This document shows, one piece after another, positions 17,012 through 25,354 of a stretch of 64,000 bases of DNA (position 1 is the stretch's first letter; the number at the start of each line of letters is the position of its first letter). This stretch comes from Dysgonomonadaceae bacterium zrk40. GTDB taxonomy: Bacteria; Bacteroidota; Bacteroidia; Bacteroidales; Dysgonomonadaceae. The notes beneath the pieces were generated by a model that did no database searches, was not told where the DNA came from, and was given only the letters and a program-made list of their open reading frames with translations. The stretch covers positions 1,736,001-1,800,000 of the forward strand of contig CP070276.1 of NCBI GenBank assembly GCA_016916535.1. Reading direction: 5' to 3'. Both the position numbers and the translations under genes were made by a program.

Positions 17012-18241
17012 ATGTTGAAACTGATAGATATCGACAAGATCAGGGCTGATTTCCCAATTCTTACGCGTGAGGTTTACGGGAAACGACTGGTATACTTCGA
17101 CAACGCGGCCACCACACAAAAGCCACGTTGTGTAATCGACAAAATTACAGAGATGTACACCACCGTGAATGCCAATGTGCATCGCGGTGTGCATCTCCTC
17201 AGCCAGGAGGCCACAGAGGAGCATGAAGCCTCCCGTAGGGTGGTGCAGCAATTCATACATGCCGCCTCACCCAACGAGATTGTTTTTACCCGTGGTGCCA
17301 CCGAGTCGATTAACCTGGTGGCTTCCACTTACTGCAGCACATTTTGCCGCGAAGGGGATGAAATCCTGATCAGCGCCATGGAGCACCACTCCAATATCGT
17401 GCCCTGGCAGATGCAGGCGGAGCGGTTGGGGCTCAAACTGCGGGTGGCACCCATCAATGAACAGGGAGAGCTGTTGCTCAGCGAACTGGAGCAGCTGATC
17501 ACTCCCCGCACGAAGCTGATCGCCGTCACCCATATCTCAAATGTGCTGGGGACGATCAACCCGATCAGAGAGATCATCGAGATCGCCCATCGGCAGGAGG
17601 TGCCGGTGTTGATCGATGCTGCCCAGAGCGTCCAGCACACCACGGTGGATGTGCAGGCGCTCGATTGCGACTTCCTGGTCTTCTCCTCTCACAAGATCTA
17701 CGGGCCAACCGGTGTGGGGGTGCTCTACGGTAAGGAGAAGTGGCTCAACGCTCTGCCACCCTACCAGGGTGGGGGAGAGATGATCTCCACTGTTTCGTTC
17801 GAGAAGACCACCTACAACACCCTTCCCTATAAGTTCGAAGCAGGTACTCCCGACTATGTAGGTACAGCAGCGCTCGCCGAGGCACTTCGATACGTCAGCG
17901 CTATAGGCATCGACAGGATCGCTGCCTACGAGCAGGAGCTACTCAGCTACGCCACCGAAAAGTTGTTGGCAATTAACGGCTTGCGTATCATCGGTACATC
18001 CGTGGAGAAGAGCAGCGTGATCTCCTTCCTGGTGGAGGGGGTACACCCTTACGACATGGGGACGCTCCTCGACCGGATGGGCATCGCCGTGCGTACCGGT
18101 CACCACTGTGCCGAGCCGCTGATGCGTTTGCTGGGTGTTGAGGGCACTGTACGCGCCTCCTTCGCCTTCTACAACACCCGCAAAGAGGTGGATCTGCTTG
18201 TGGAGGGCATCGTCCGAATCGTTAAAATGTTTCGTGCATAG
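17012..18241 (+). CDS. sufS: Cysteine desulfurase SufS
   Basis: PLP enzyme that takes sulfur from cysteine and supplies it as persulfide to the SUF scaffold. 409 residues. SSHKIYGPTGVGVLYG contains the PLP lysine K228. The catalytic cysteine is C366 in RTGHHCAEPL, the group II (SufS) form. HHSNIVPWQ and the cofactor Asp in VLIDAAQSVQH are also as expected. No sufE or sufU gene follows, so the sulfur-transfer partner is elsewhere. Confidence 0.96.
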   Translation: MLKLIDIDKIRADFPILTREVYGKRLVYFDNAATTQKPRCVIDKITEMYTTVNANVHRGVHLLSQEATEEHEASRRVVQQFIHAASPNEIVFTRGATESINLVASTYCSTFCREGDEILISAMEHHSNIVPWQMQAERLGLKLRVAPINEQGELLLSELEQLITPRTKLIAVTHISNVLGTINPIREIIEIAHRQEVPVLIDAAQSVQHTTVDVQALDCDFLVFSSHKIYGPTGVGVLYGKEKWLNALPPYQGGGEMISTVSFEKTTYNTLPYKFEAGTPDYVGTAALAEALRYVSAIGIDRIAAYEQELLSYATEKLLAINGLRIIGTSVEKSSVISFLVEGVHPYDMGTLLDRMGIAVRTGHHCAEPLMRLLGVEGTVRASFAFYNTRKEVDLLVEGIVRIVKMFRA

Positions 18242-18262
18242 AGCCATTCTCTCTCATTTGTT

Positions 18263-18270
18263 TATCTTTG
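18263..18270 (+). promoter_or_regulatory. -7 box of the second sigma factor gene
   Basis: TATCTTTG lies 21 bases before the ATG at 18292 and fits TAnnTTTG. No TTG is found at the usual distance. It overlaps the alternative upstream start codon at 18268, which supports the start at 18292. Confidence 0.45.
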
Positions 18271-18291
18271 CTGCCTGACGAACAATGTTCC

Positions 18292-18870
18292 ATGAAAAAA
18301 GTGCTTCAGGGTTATAGCAGCAATGAAGATCATACCCTTTTCATTCTTCTTAGGAAGAGGGATCAGGAAGCTTTTGAGATGATATACCGCAAGTATCATC
18401 GTTATCTCTATGCGCTGGCAATGAAGTACCTCAAGAACACTCATCTGGCGGAGGATGCGGTACAGCATGTCTTCGTGAAGCTATGGGAGAGCACCCACGA
18501 CATCCACATCGAGGTCAACCTGAAGAACTACCTCTACACCATGACCAAGAATTATATCCTCAATTTCATCCGCGACAACAAGGCAAAGGTGACGCTCAGT
18601 TACGAGCAGGCACAGTTCGACCTGCCGGAAGAGGAGCATATTCTGAGGGCGATGGAGGAACGGCAGACACAGGAACTGCTCTATCGCGGCATCGATCAGC
18701 TGCCGCCGCAGAAAAAAGAGGTGTGCCGCCGCAAGCTGGAGAGTGACGACAGCAACCAGCAGATTGCCGAGAAGATGGGTATCTCGGTGCACACGGTGAA
18801 ATCGCATTACCAAGAGTCTCTGAAGCTCTTGCGCAGCTATTTTGAGAAAGTGAAAATGATTTTGTTGTAA
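18292..18870 (+). CDS. ECF RNA polymerase sigma factor
   Basis: Likely activates the glucan locus downstream. 192 residues from the ATG at 18292. Region 2: YHRYLYALAMKYLKNTHLAEDAVQHVFVKLWE and YLYTMTKNYILNFIRDN. Region 4: LPPQKKEVCRRKLESDDSNQQIAEKMGISVHTVKSHYQESLKLL. A FecR gene follows about 60 bp later and then the STN-containing SusC, the same layout as the first locus at 1-6.4 kb. Confidence 0.93.
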   Translation: MKKVLQGYSSNEDHTLFILLRKRDQEAFEMIYRKYHRYLYALAMKYLKNTHLAEDAVQHVFVKLWESTHDIHIEVNLKNYLYTMTKNYILNFIRDNKAKVTLSYEQAQFDLPEEEHILRAMEERQTQELLYRGIDQLPPQKKEVCRRKLESDDSNQQIAEKMGISVHTVKSHYQESLKLLRSYFEKVKMILL

Positions 18871-18934
18871 AAATAAGACCGGCAACTCATATCTTTTGCC
18901 GGGAATTGTGTCAATCAATAAAAGTGCAGGCTTG

Positions 18935-19918
18935 ATGCTGAGAAAGGAGAGAGACATAGTGAAGAAAGTGATTGCTGAGAACGCTTCAAAACAGGAGGCG
19001 CGTGATGTGGTGGAGTGGTTTTCCGGTTCCATTGAAGGTCAGCAGGCTCTTTCGGATATGATTGACCGCGATGCCTACCTGATGGAGGGTGATCCCCATA
19101 CGGGACGGTCGTTCACTCCGCTGCAATCCGACTTGCTCTTCAGCAACATAGAGCGAAAAATCAGACTCAGACAAATCCGCAAACAGGCGCTGCGTATCGC
19201 CGCGGTGCTTCTTCCGCTGTTGCTGATCACCGGCTTCGGCTTCTACATCAACAGCCGAACCTCACTCTTCGAGGGAACCACCTACACCGAACTTTACGTG
19301 CCCAAGGGAGAGGATGCCCGCATCTTCTTTCAGGATGGTACCGAGGTGTTTCTCAATGCCGACACCCGCATTCGTTACCCAGAGCGTTTCGGCCTGCTAC
19401 GCCGTGAGGTATGGCTCGACGGAGAGGCTTACTTCAACGTGAAAGAGAACAAACGACGCTCCTTCGAGGTGCACTCACAGAATACCACCGTTGAGGTACT
19501 GGGAACCTCTTTCAATGTAAACTCCTACCGTGAGAGCGACAAAATTCGGGTCACTCTCGACGAGGGGAGCATCGTCTTCCGCACCCAACACAACGGTTCC
19601 ACTCTCTCGCCTGGCCAACAGGCAGAATATGACAAGATCACCGGCCAGCTGGTGGTGACCAACCTGATGCACCCATCCAACCAGTCACTCTGGAAGAACA
19701 ACCTGCTCTATTTCTACGATTCACCGCTCTCAGAGGTGATCAACGTCCTGGAACGACGCTATAATGTGGAGTTCAACCTCCTCACTCCCGAGGCCCTTAA
19801 CTACAGTTATACCCTTACCACCCGTCATCAGTCGCTCGACTCGGTTCTGATTGAGATGCAAAAGATCGCACCGGTGCGGTTTACTCTTGGTGAGAATGGG
19901 GTAGATGTTTCCCTTTAA
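18935..19918 (+). CDS. FecR-family anti-sigma factor
   Basis: Membrane anti-sigma factor for the preceding sigma. The frame opens at a TTG (18896), but the first ATG is at 18935, giving 327 residues. A cytoplasmic part (about 1-80) is followed by a membrane span (ALRIAAVLLPLLLITGFGF) and the periplasmic FecR domain with LYVPKGEDARIFFQDGTEVFLNADTRIRYP and WLDGEAYFNVKENKRRSFEV. The C-terminal region with YDSPLSEVINVLERRYNVEF matches the DUF4974 type. With the receptor gene downstream broken by an IS, the switch probably can no longer be triggered through its cognate STN domain. Confidence 0.93.
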   Translation: MLRKERDIVKKVIAENASKQEARDVVEWFSGSIEGQQALSDMIDRDAYLMEGDPHTGRSFTPLQSDLLFSNIERKIRLRQIRKQALRIAAVLLPLLLITGFGFYINSRTSLFEGTTYTELYVPKGEDARIFFQDGTEVFLNADTRIRYPERFGLLRREVWLDGEAYFNVKENKRRSFEVHSQNTTVEVLGTSFNVNSYRESDKIRVTLDEGSIVFRTQHNGSTLSPGQQAEYDKITGQLVVTNLMHPSNQSLWKNNLLYFYDSPLSEVINVLERRYNVEFNLLTPEALNYSYTLTTRHQSLDSVLIEMQKIAPVRFTLGENGVDVSL

Positions 19919-20084
19919 AGCATTTTTTATCACATTTTTTTGCTTTTCACTCATCCTATTTCCATCCATCTGTGTCAATAGTGTAAAGAAACAAAAAGAA
20001 TGTTTCTTGAATGTTAATTTCAGAGACGGTCTAACGACCGATGTGATTCTTTTTTAATGTATAACTAAATATGAAAAACAGACC

Positions 20085-20279
20085 ATGGGAAAAATTCCAA
20101 TGAAAAGAGGCCTGATGCTGCTGCTTTCCCTTTTCGTGTTGGGCACTGTGATGCTCTCCGCGCAGAAGGTGAACCTCAACTACAGCAAGGCAACACTGAG
20201 AACAGTACTGGAAAGCATCACCGAACAGACGGGCCATACCCTGGCTTTCAGTAAGGAGGTGGTGAACCTGAACGAAGAA
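20085..20279 (+). pseudogene. 5' fragment of an IS-split SusC receptor (signal peptide and half of STN domain)
   Basis: Starting at the ATG 20085 (or 20100), the fragment encodes the signal peptide GLMLLLSLFVLGTVMLSAQ and then the STN beginning VNLNYSKATLRTVLESITEQ up to residues Glu64-Glu65. The next codons come from the IS and stop at 20327, so the translated product would be about 80 residues. The same Glu-Glu codons recur at 22056-22061, where the rest of the receptor continues in frame. Removing 20280-22061 would restore one receptor of about 1155 residues. Confidence 0.93.
20274..20279. repeat. Left target-site duplication GAAGAA
   Basis: GAAGAA immediately precedes the left IS end and is repeated exactly at 22056-22061. 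Six bases is within the usual range for IS1634-type elements. Confidence 0.9.
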
Positions 20280-20305
20280 CTGAAATTCCCGCTTTTTTCT
20301 AACCA
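20280..20305 (+). repeat. Left terminal inverted repeat of the IS
   Basis: Begins CTGAAATTCCCG and ends CTAACCA. It aligns to the reverse complement of 22030-22055, which begins CCGAAAATCCCG and ends GTAACCA, with six mismatches over 26 positions. Confidence 0.85.
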
Positions 20306-20363
20306 GATTATTGTCAATTACACGTAATCTACTGATAAATACTGAAAATATTTTAGCAAACCC

Positions 20364-20404
20364 TTGTTTTTCTCAAACAATATGGTTATATTTGTAACCA
20401 TATT
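20364..20404 (+). promoter_or_regulatory. Transposase promoter overlapped by a 10-bp perfect dyad
   Basis: TTG at 20364-20366, a 20-base spacer and TATATTTG at 20387-20394 form a textbook Bacteroidota promoter 25 bases before the transposase ATG. The arms AATATGGTTA (20379-20388) and TAACCATATT (20395-20404) flank and overlap the -7 box. The same AATATGGTTA occurs at the right end (22026-22035), so it is probably the transposase binding site. Binding there could repress the promoter; that is inference. Confidence 0.7.
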
Positions 20405-20418
20405 AAAGATTCACTGTC

Positions 20419-22026
20419 ATGGGAAAAAGGGTCATCGAGATCAAGGCGAAGAATGGAACGGTATATCTCTACGAGGATGAGTCATACTGGGACAGGGAAA
20501 AGGGTTACTCAACGCACAAGCGCACCTGTATTGGCAAGAAGGGGGCAGATGGTGAGGCTATTTACAACACTTACTATAGGAACCGGGAAAAGATGCATCA
20601 ACTAGCCGCAGAGGTAAAGAAGCCCAACGAGGTATCCAACACCACATTCGTTGGAGAGACGATGATACTTGACAAGGTGACCCGGGATACTGGTGTTTCA
20701 CGCGTTTTGACCGAGAGCTACGGGGAGAATGATGCCCGCAAGATCATCGCGTTGTCATACTACCAGATATGTCGGGGGAAGGCATTGAGCAACGCGGAAG
20801 ACTGGTTGGAGCAGCGCGGTTTGGGGAAGATGGGGTTGAGTTCACAAAGGGTGTCCGAATTGCTCGGGAGATTGAAGCAAGACAAGGTGAACACGTTCTT
20901 TCAACTCTGGGCGGGGGAACACGCGGAAAAAGGGAGCCAGCTATTCGATTTGACCAGCGTGAGTACCTACGGCAAACGAAACCCTTACGCGGAGTACGGG
21001 TACAACAGGGATAGGGAAAACCTCGAGCAAATCAACCTGGCACTGCTGACCTCGTGTGGGAGCGGGCTGCCTATGTGGTACCAGGTGCTCCCCGGGAGCA
21101 TGTCCGACAAGGTGATCCTGGATCAGGTGTTGTCGATGATGAAGAAGATGGAAGTCCCAAGGTTTACCTTCGTGGGTGATCGCGGTTTTTATAGTGACTA
21201 CAACCTTGAGCTGTTGTCACGCGAGGGCTACAAGTTCACCATCCCGGTGCCGTCCAATGTCGCATGGCAAAAGAAATTGATTGCGGAACATCGCGACACA
21301 CTTGTGCGCCCGGGGAACCTGATCGAGGAAAATGGGAGTATCATGTACGGGAAGACCATCTACAAGACTACCCCTGCTCATGGCAGAACCTGGTATCACC
21401 TGTATTTTGACCCCGCGAGAAAAGACAAGATCATAGCCTCTTTCATGCAAAAGCTAAGGGCTTTGAAAGATGAGCTGGAAGCAGACAAGCTTGTAGAATC
21501 ACACCGGACGATGTATGAGCGTTACTTCATCGTCAAGGAGACCCCGGTTCGGGGCCGGTCGGTGAATTATAACGATGAGGCGATACAGGAGTTCATCAAC
21601 AGTGACAGTTGTTACTGGGTACTGATCTCTACCTCAGCCAAAACGGCGGTTCAGGCACTGGAACAATACCGGGAGAGAAACGGTGTGGAATTGTACTTCG
21701 ATGATGAGAAGAATCTCCTGGACTTGAGACGCCTGAAGAACCATAGCGAGCAGACGATCAAGGGAAAAATTTTCGTGACCTTCATCTCTCTGATCATCCT
21801 TGCAAGGTTACGAAAGATGGTGGACCAGATTGACAAGAAGAAACGCAAACACTGGTCTGAACAAGATATGTTGCGCAAGGTGGAAACTTATGCAAGGGTT
21901 CACTTCGAGGGAAAATACAAGGATGTGTACTCCACACCCACCGCGGCTCAGCGACTAGTCTTCGACCTCCTGGAGATACCATACACCTTCAAGGGTAAGG
22001 AAAGTACATCGGGAAGAGAGCTGTAA
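20419..22026 (+). CDS. IS1634-type DDE transposase
   Basis: 535 residues. The catalytic triad can be placed as D177 in LFDLTSVSTYG, D254 in FVGDRGFYSD and E424 in the Y-x2-R-x3-E-x6-K signature (Y417, R420, E424, K431). This signature defines the IS4 superfamily. The reading frame is intact, so the element could still be active. Its stop codon (22024-22026) is followed two bases later by an ATG that opens the remaining susC frame. Confidence 0.93.
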   Translation: MGKRVIEIKAKNGTVYLYEDESYWDREKGYSTHKRTCIGKKGADGEAIYNTYYRNREKMHQLAAEVKKPNEVSNTTFVGETMILDKVTRDTGVSRVLTESYGENDARKIIALSYYQICRGKALSNAEDWLEQRGLGKMGLSSQRVSELLGRLKQDKVNTFFQLWAGEHAEKGSQLFDLTSVSTYGKRNPYAEYGYNRDRENLEQINLALLTSCGSGLPMWYQVLPGSMSDKVILDQVLSMMKKMEVPRFTFVGDRGFYSDYNLELLSREGYKFTIPVPSNVAWQKKLIAEHRDTLVRPGNLIEENGSIMYGKTIYKTTPAHGRTWYHLYFDPARKDKIIASFMQKLRALKDELEADKLVESHRTMYERYFIVKETPVRGRSVNYNDEAIQEFINSDSCYWVLISTSAKTAVQALEQYRERNGVELYFDDEKNLLDLRRLKNHSEQTIKGKIFVTFISLIILARLRKMVDQIDKKKRKHWSEQDMLRKVETYARVHFEGKYKDVYSTPTAAQRLVFDLLEIPYTFKGKESTSGREL

Positions 22027-22029
22027 ATA

Positions 22030-22055
22030 TGGTTACAAAAGCACGGGATTTTCGG
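22030..22055 (-). repeat. Right terminal inverted repeat of the IS
   Basis: Reverse complement of the left repeat with 20 of 26 matching positions. It also encodes residues 1-9 of the open frame that continues into susC. Confidence 0.85.
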
Positions 22056-22061
22056 GAAGAA
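22056..22061. repeat. Right target-site duplication GAAGAA
   Basis: Exact copy of 20274-20279 directly after the right IS end, in the same reading phase of susC (Glu-Glu). Confidence 0.9.
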
Positions 22062-25000
22062 GTAACCATCCGGGAGCAGAACACCGAACTGGAAACAGTT
22101 CTGAAACAACTGCTCACCCCCCGTCAGATCGGGTACGAGATCCGGGAGAACAAGATCTACATCTTTGATCAATCTCTTGCAGAAACAGAAACAGGGCAGC
22201 CTGTCACACAACAGGTGAACCTCACCGGTAGGGTGACAGACGAGAATGGGGAGCCAGTGATCGGAGCCAATATCTCCGTGCCCGGTACAACAACCGGTAC
22301 CGTTACCGACTATGATGGCTATTACGCCCTCACAGTGCCGAAGGGCTCTACTCTTCGCTTCTCCTATATTGGATACCTTGATAGGGAGTATAATATCACC
22401 AGCCAGACACAGCTCAACGTACAGTTGCTCGAGGATACCGAGGTGTTGGATGAACTCATCGTAGTGGGCTATGGTGTGCAACGCAAGAGTGTTGTTACCG
22501 CTGCCATCAGCAAAGTGACTGCAGAAGAGTTGAACGTTACCCGTCCATCTCGCGTGGAGGATGCCCTAAAAGGCAAGGTCTCCGGTGTGCAGATCACACA
22601 AAGCTCAGGTCAGCCCGGCTCCGATTCCAAGGTACGCATCCGCGGTATCGGTACCATTAACAACAGCGAACCCCTTTATATTGTGGACGGTATGATTGTG
22701 GGTGGTGGTATCAACTACCTCAATCCTGTCGACATCGAGTCGGTGGAGATCCTGAAGGATGCCGCATCGGCAGCCATCTATGGGGCACGTGCCGCCAACG
22801 GTGTGATCCTAGTCACAACAAAGAAAGGTACGAAAGGCAAGGCCAGCGTCAACTATGATGTGAGCTACGGTTGGCAGAATCCTTGGAAGAAAAGGGAGAT
22901 CCTCAACGCAGAGGAGTACATGGTGATCATGAACGAGATGCAACTCAACGATGGCAACCTGCCACGCTACAACAACGAACAGGTGATGGGCGCAGGTGTT
23001 GGTACCGACTGGCAGGATGAAACCTTCTATTACAACGCACCGGTTCAGAACCACCAGGTGAGCGTCTCCGGCGGCTCGGACGACCTGCTCTACTTCCTCT
23101 CCTTCGGATTTTTCGACCAGGCCGGTATCGTGGGAGGTAACTATGACAAATCGAACTACCGTCGTTACAGCCTCCGTTCAAACTCCACCTATACCGTTTT
23201 CGAAGCTGACGATCGCAGTTTTCTCAATAAGGTGACCGTGGGTGCCAACATTGGATACTCCAGGGATAAGTCGACCGGTATTGAAACCAACTCGGAGTAC
23301 GGCTCCATCCTGGGTAGTGCCCTCACCTTCTCACCACTGGTGTCGGTCTATGCCGATGAGGCGACCGCCGCCGGTATCCTGGCACAATACCCACATGCCG
23401 TGACAGATGGTGATCGTGTCTTTTCCCTTCCTCCCGCCGGCTTCCAGGAAATCGCCAACCCTGTGGGAATGCTACACCAGCCATCCGCGGGATTCAACAA
23501 CTCCGACAAGTTTGTAAGCTCCTTCTGGGGTGAATTGCAAATCCTGCCCGAACTGAAGTTCAGGACCACCTATGGTGCCGACCTGGCTTTCTGGGGCTAC
23601 GACTCCTATACCTTCCCCTACTTCTTGGCCACACAGGGCAAGGACCAGCAGTTCAGTACCGTGCAGAGCGAGATGAACAGGGGTTATAGCTGGCAGCTTG
23701 AAAACTACCTCTCCTATGCCAAGAGCTTCAATGAGGTGCACAACCTCTCAGCCGTGGCCGGTGTATCGGCATCACGCTATCGCTACCGCAACCTTGGCGG
23801 CAACGACCGTGACCTGCTGGAGACCAGCCCTTCCAAGGCCAACATCAATTCAGCCATCGCAGACAGACAACTTGAACGTGCCTGGGGTGGCACCGGCGGA
23901 TACGACTTCACCGGTACAGCCTCCTATTTTGGTCGCGTCGACTACAACTATGCAGAGCGTTACATGTTGCAGGCCACCATGCGTCGCGACGGTTCTACCA
24001 GCTTCGGTCCCAACAACAAATGGGGTGTGTTCCCCTCCTTCTCGGTGGGATGGAACATGACAAATGAAGCCTTCATGGCGAACCGGCCCGAGTGGTTTGA
24101 CTACATGAAGTTGCGTTTCAGCTGGGGTAAGAATGGTAACGACCGTATCGGTAATTTCCTCTACACTTCTCTGATGAACGGTGGACAGAACTACTACTTT
24201 GGTGGTGGCTACCAGGTGAACGAGGCTGATCCCGCCAAGGTGGGTGAGATCACCGGATCCATGCAGTATGGCAGCTCTCCCGGATACATCCCCAACCCTA
24301 ACGTGAAGTGGGAAGAGTCGGTACAGACCGACCTTGGACTTGAGGCCCGTTTTCTCAACAGCCGCCTCACCTTCGGCTTCGACTACTTCGTGAAAGCCAC
24401 CAACGACATGCTGATGTATCAGCCTATCCCCTCCTACGTGGGTCTGGGTGCCCCCATCGCCAACGTGGGTGACATGGAGAACCGCGGTGTGGAATTTGAA
24501 TTGGGATGGAAGAACAGCGCGGGCGATTTCAACTACTTCATCTCCGCCAACGCCTCCTACCTGCAGAACAAGCTGATCAACCTGGGTAACGAGACAGGTG
24601 AGCAGATCTACGAGAACGCGGGTGCCTCCGGTGTGGGTAGTTACGTGAAGGGTATGAACGGTGAGGTGTTCCCCTACTTCTACGGTTTCAAGACCGACGG
24701 CCTCTTCCAGAACCAGGCTGAAGTGGACGGTTATGTGAATGGTGAGGGTGCCAGACTGCAGCCTACCGCCAAACCGGGTGATGTACGTTTCGTCGATACC
24801 AACGGCGACGGTAGCATCAGCGACGATGACAAGACCAAGATCGGCAAGGGAGCTCCCGACTGGACCTACGGGCTCACCCTGGGTGCCGACTGGAAGGGCT
24901 TCGACGCGAACCTCTTCTTCCAGGGAACCTATGGTAATGATATCTTCGACTTCGCACAACGTGGTGACATCCCCGCGGCCAACCGCCCGGCATGGATACT

Positions 25001-25354
25001 GGATCGCTGGCACGGCGAAGGGACCTCCAACCGGATGCCCCGTATGACTTCGGCCAACCCCAACAGTAACTGGCGCTCCTCCGACCTTTACATTAAGGAT
25101 GGCTCTTATGTCCGCCTGAAATCGGCTCAGCTGGGCTATACCCTGCCTGATGCGCTGACGAAGAAGATCTCCATTCAGCGGCTGCGACTCTATGTGTCGG
25201 CTGACAACCTGCTCACCTTCACCGGTTACGACGGCTTTGACCCCGAGATCGCTTCAGGCGGTTATACCACCATCGGTATCGACCGCGGTATCTATCCGCA
25301 GGCCAGAACCATCTCACTGGGTGCCAATATCTCATTTTAAAATATAGTATCACT

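Larger units (their letters stand above)
20280..22055 (+). mobile_element. Complete IS1634-family (IS4-like) insertion sequence, 1776 bp
   Basis: One transposase gene fills most of the element. It is bounded by imperfect 26-bp inverted repeats (20 of 26 matches by eye), both starting with C as in this family, and by a 6-bp direct repeat GAAGAA. It inserts into the STN-coding part of susC in the same direction as the receptor. Because the duplication is an exact codon pair and the flanks are in frame, the insertion looks recent: neither susC half has extra stops. The family name rests on transposase motifs and end structure, not on a database match. Confidence 0.92.
22029..25340 (+). pseudogene. 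3' part of the IS-split SusC receptor, with an IS-derived start codon
   Basis: The frame starts at an ATG inside the right IS end and contributes nine IS codons, then continues the STN domain (EEVTIREQNTELETVLKQLL), a carboxypeptidase-like domain (VNLTGRVTDENGEPVIGANI), the plug (ELIVVGYGVQRKSVVTAAI, VDGMIVGGG, LKDAASAAIYGARAANGVILVTTKKG) and a full beta-barrel ending TISLGANISF. 1103 residues are open. Without a signal peptide the product should stay in the cytoplasm, so the receptor is very probably non-functional unless the IS leaves precisely. The family is SusC; the neighbouring GH16 and GH3 genes suggest a beta-glucan substrate. Confidence 0.92.

Noticed and set aside
20085-20327. A separate 80-residue secreted protein
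   Set aside because: It is the start of susC read into the IS; the last 15 residues are IS-derived.
23850-25013. 387-residue open frame on the minus strand
   Set aside because: Antisense to the beta-barrel part of susC. The composition (very high Val, Thr, His, Gly) mirrors barrel codons and no family is recognisable.
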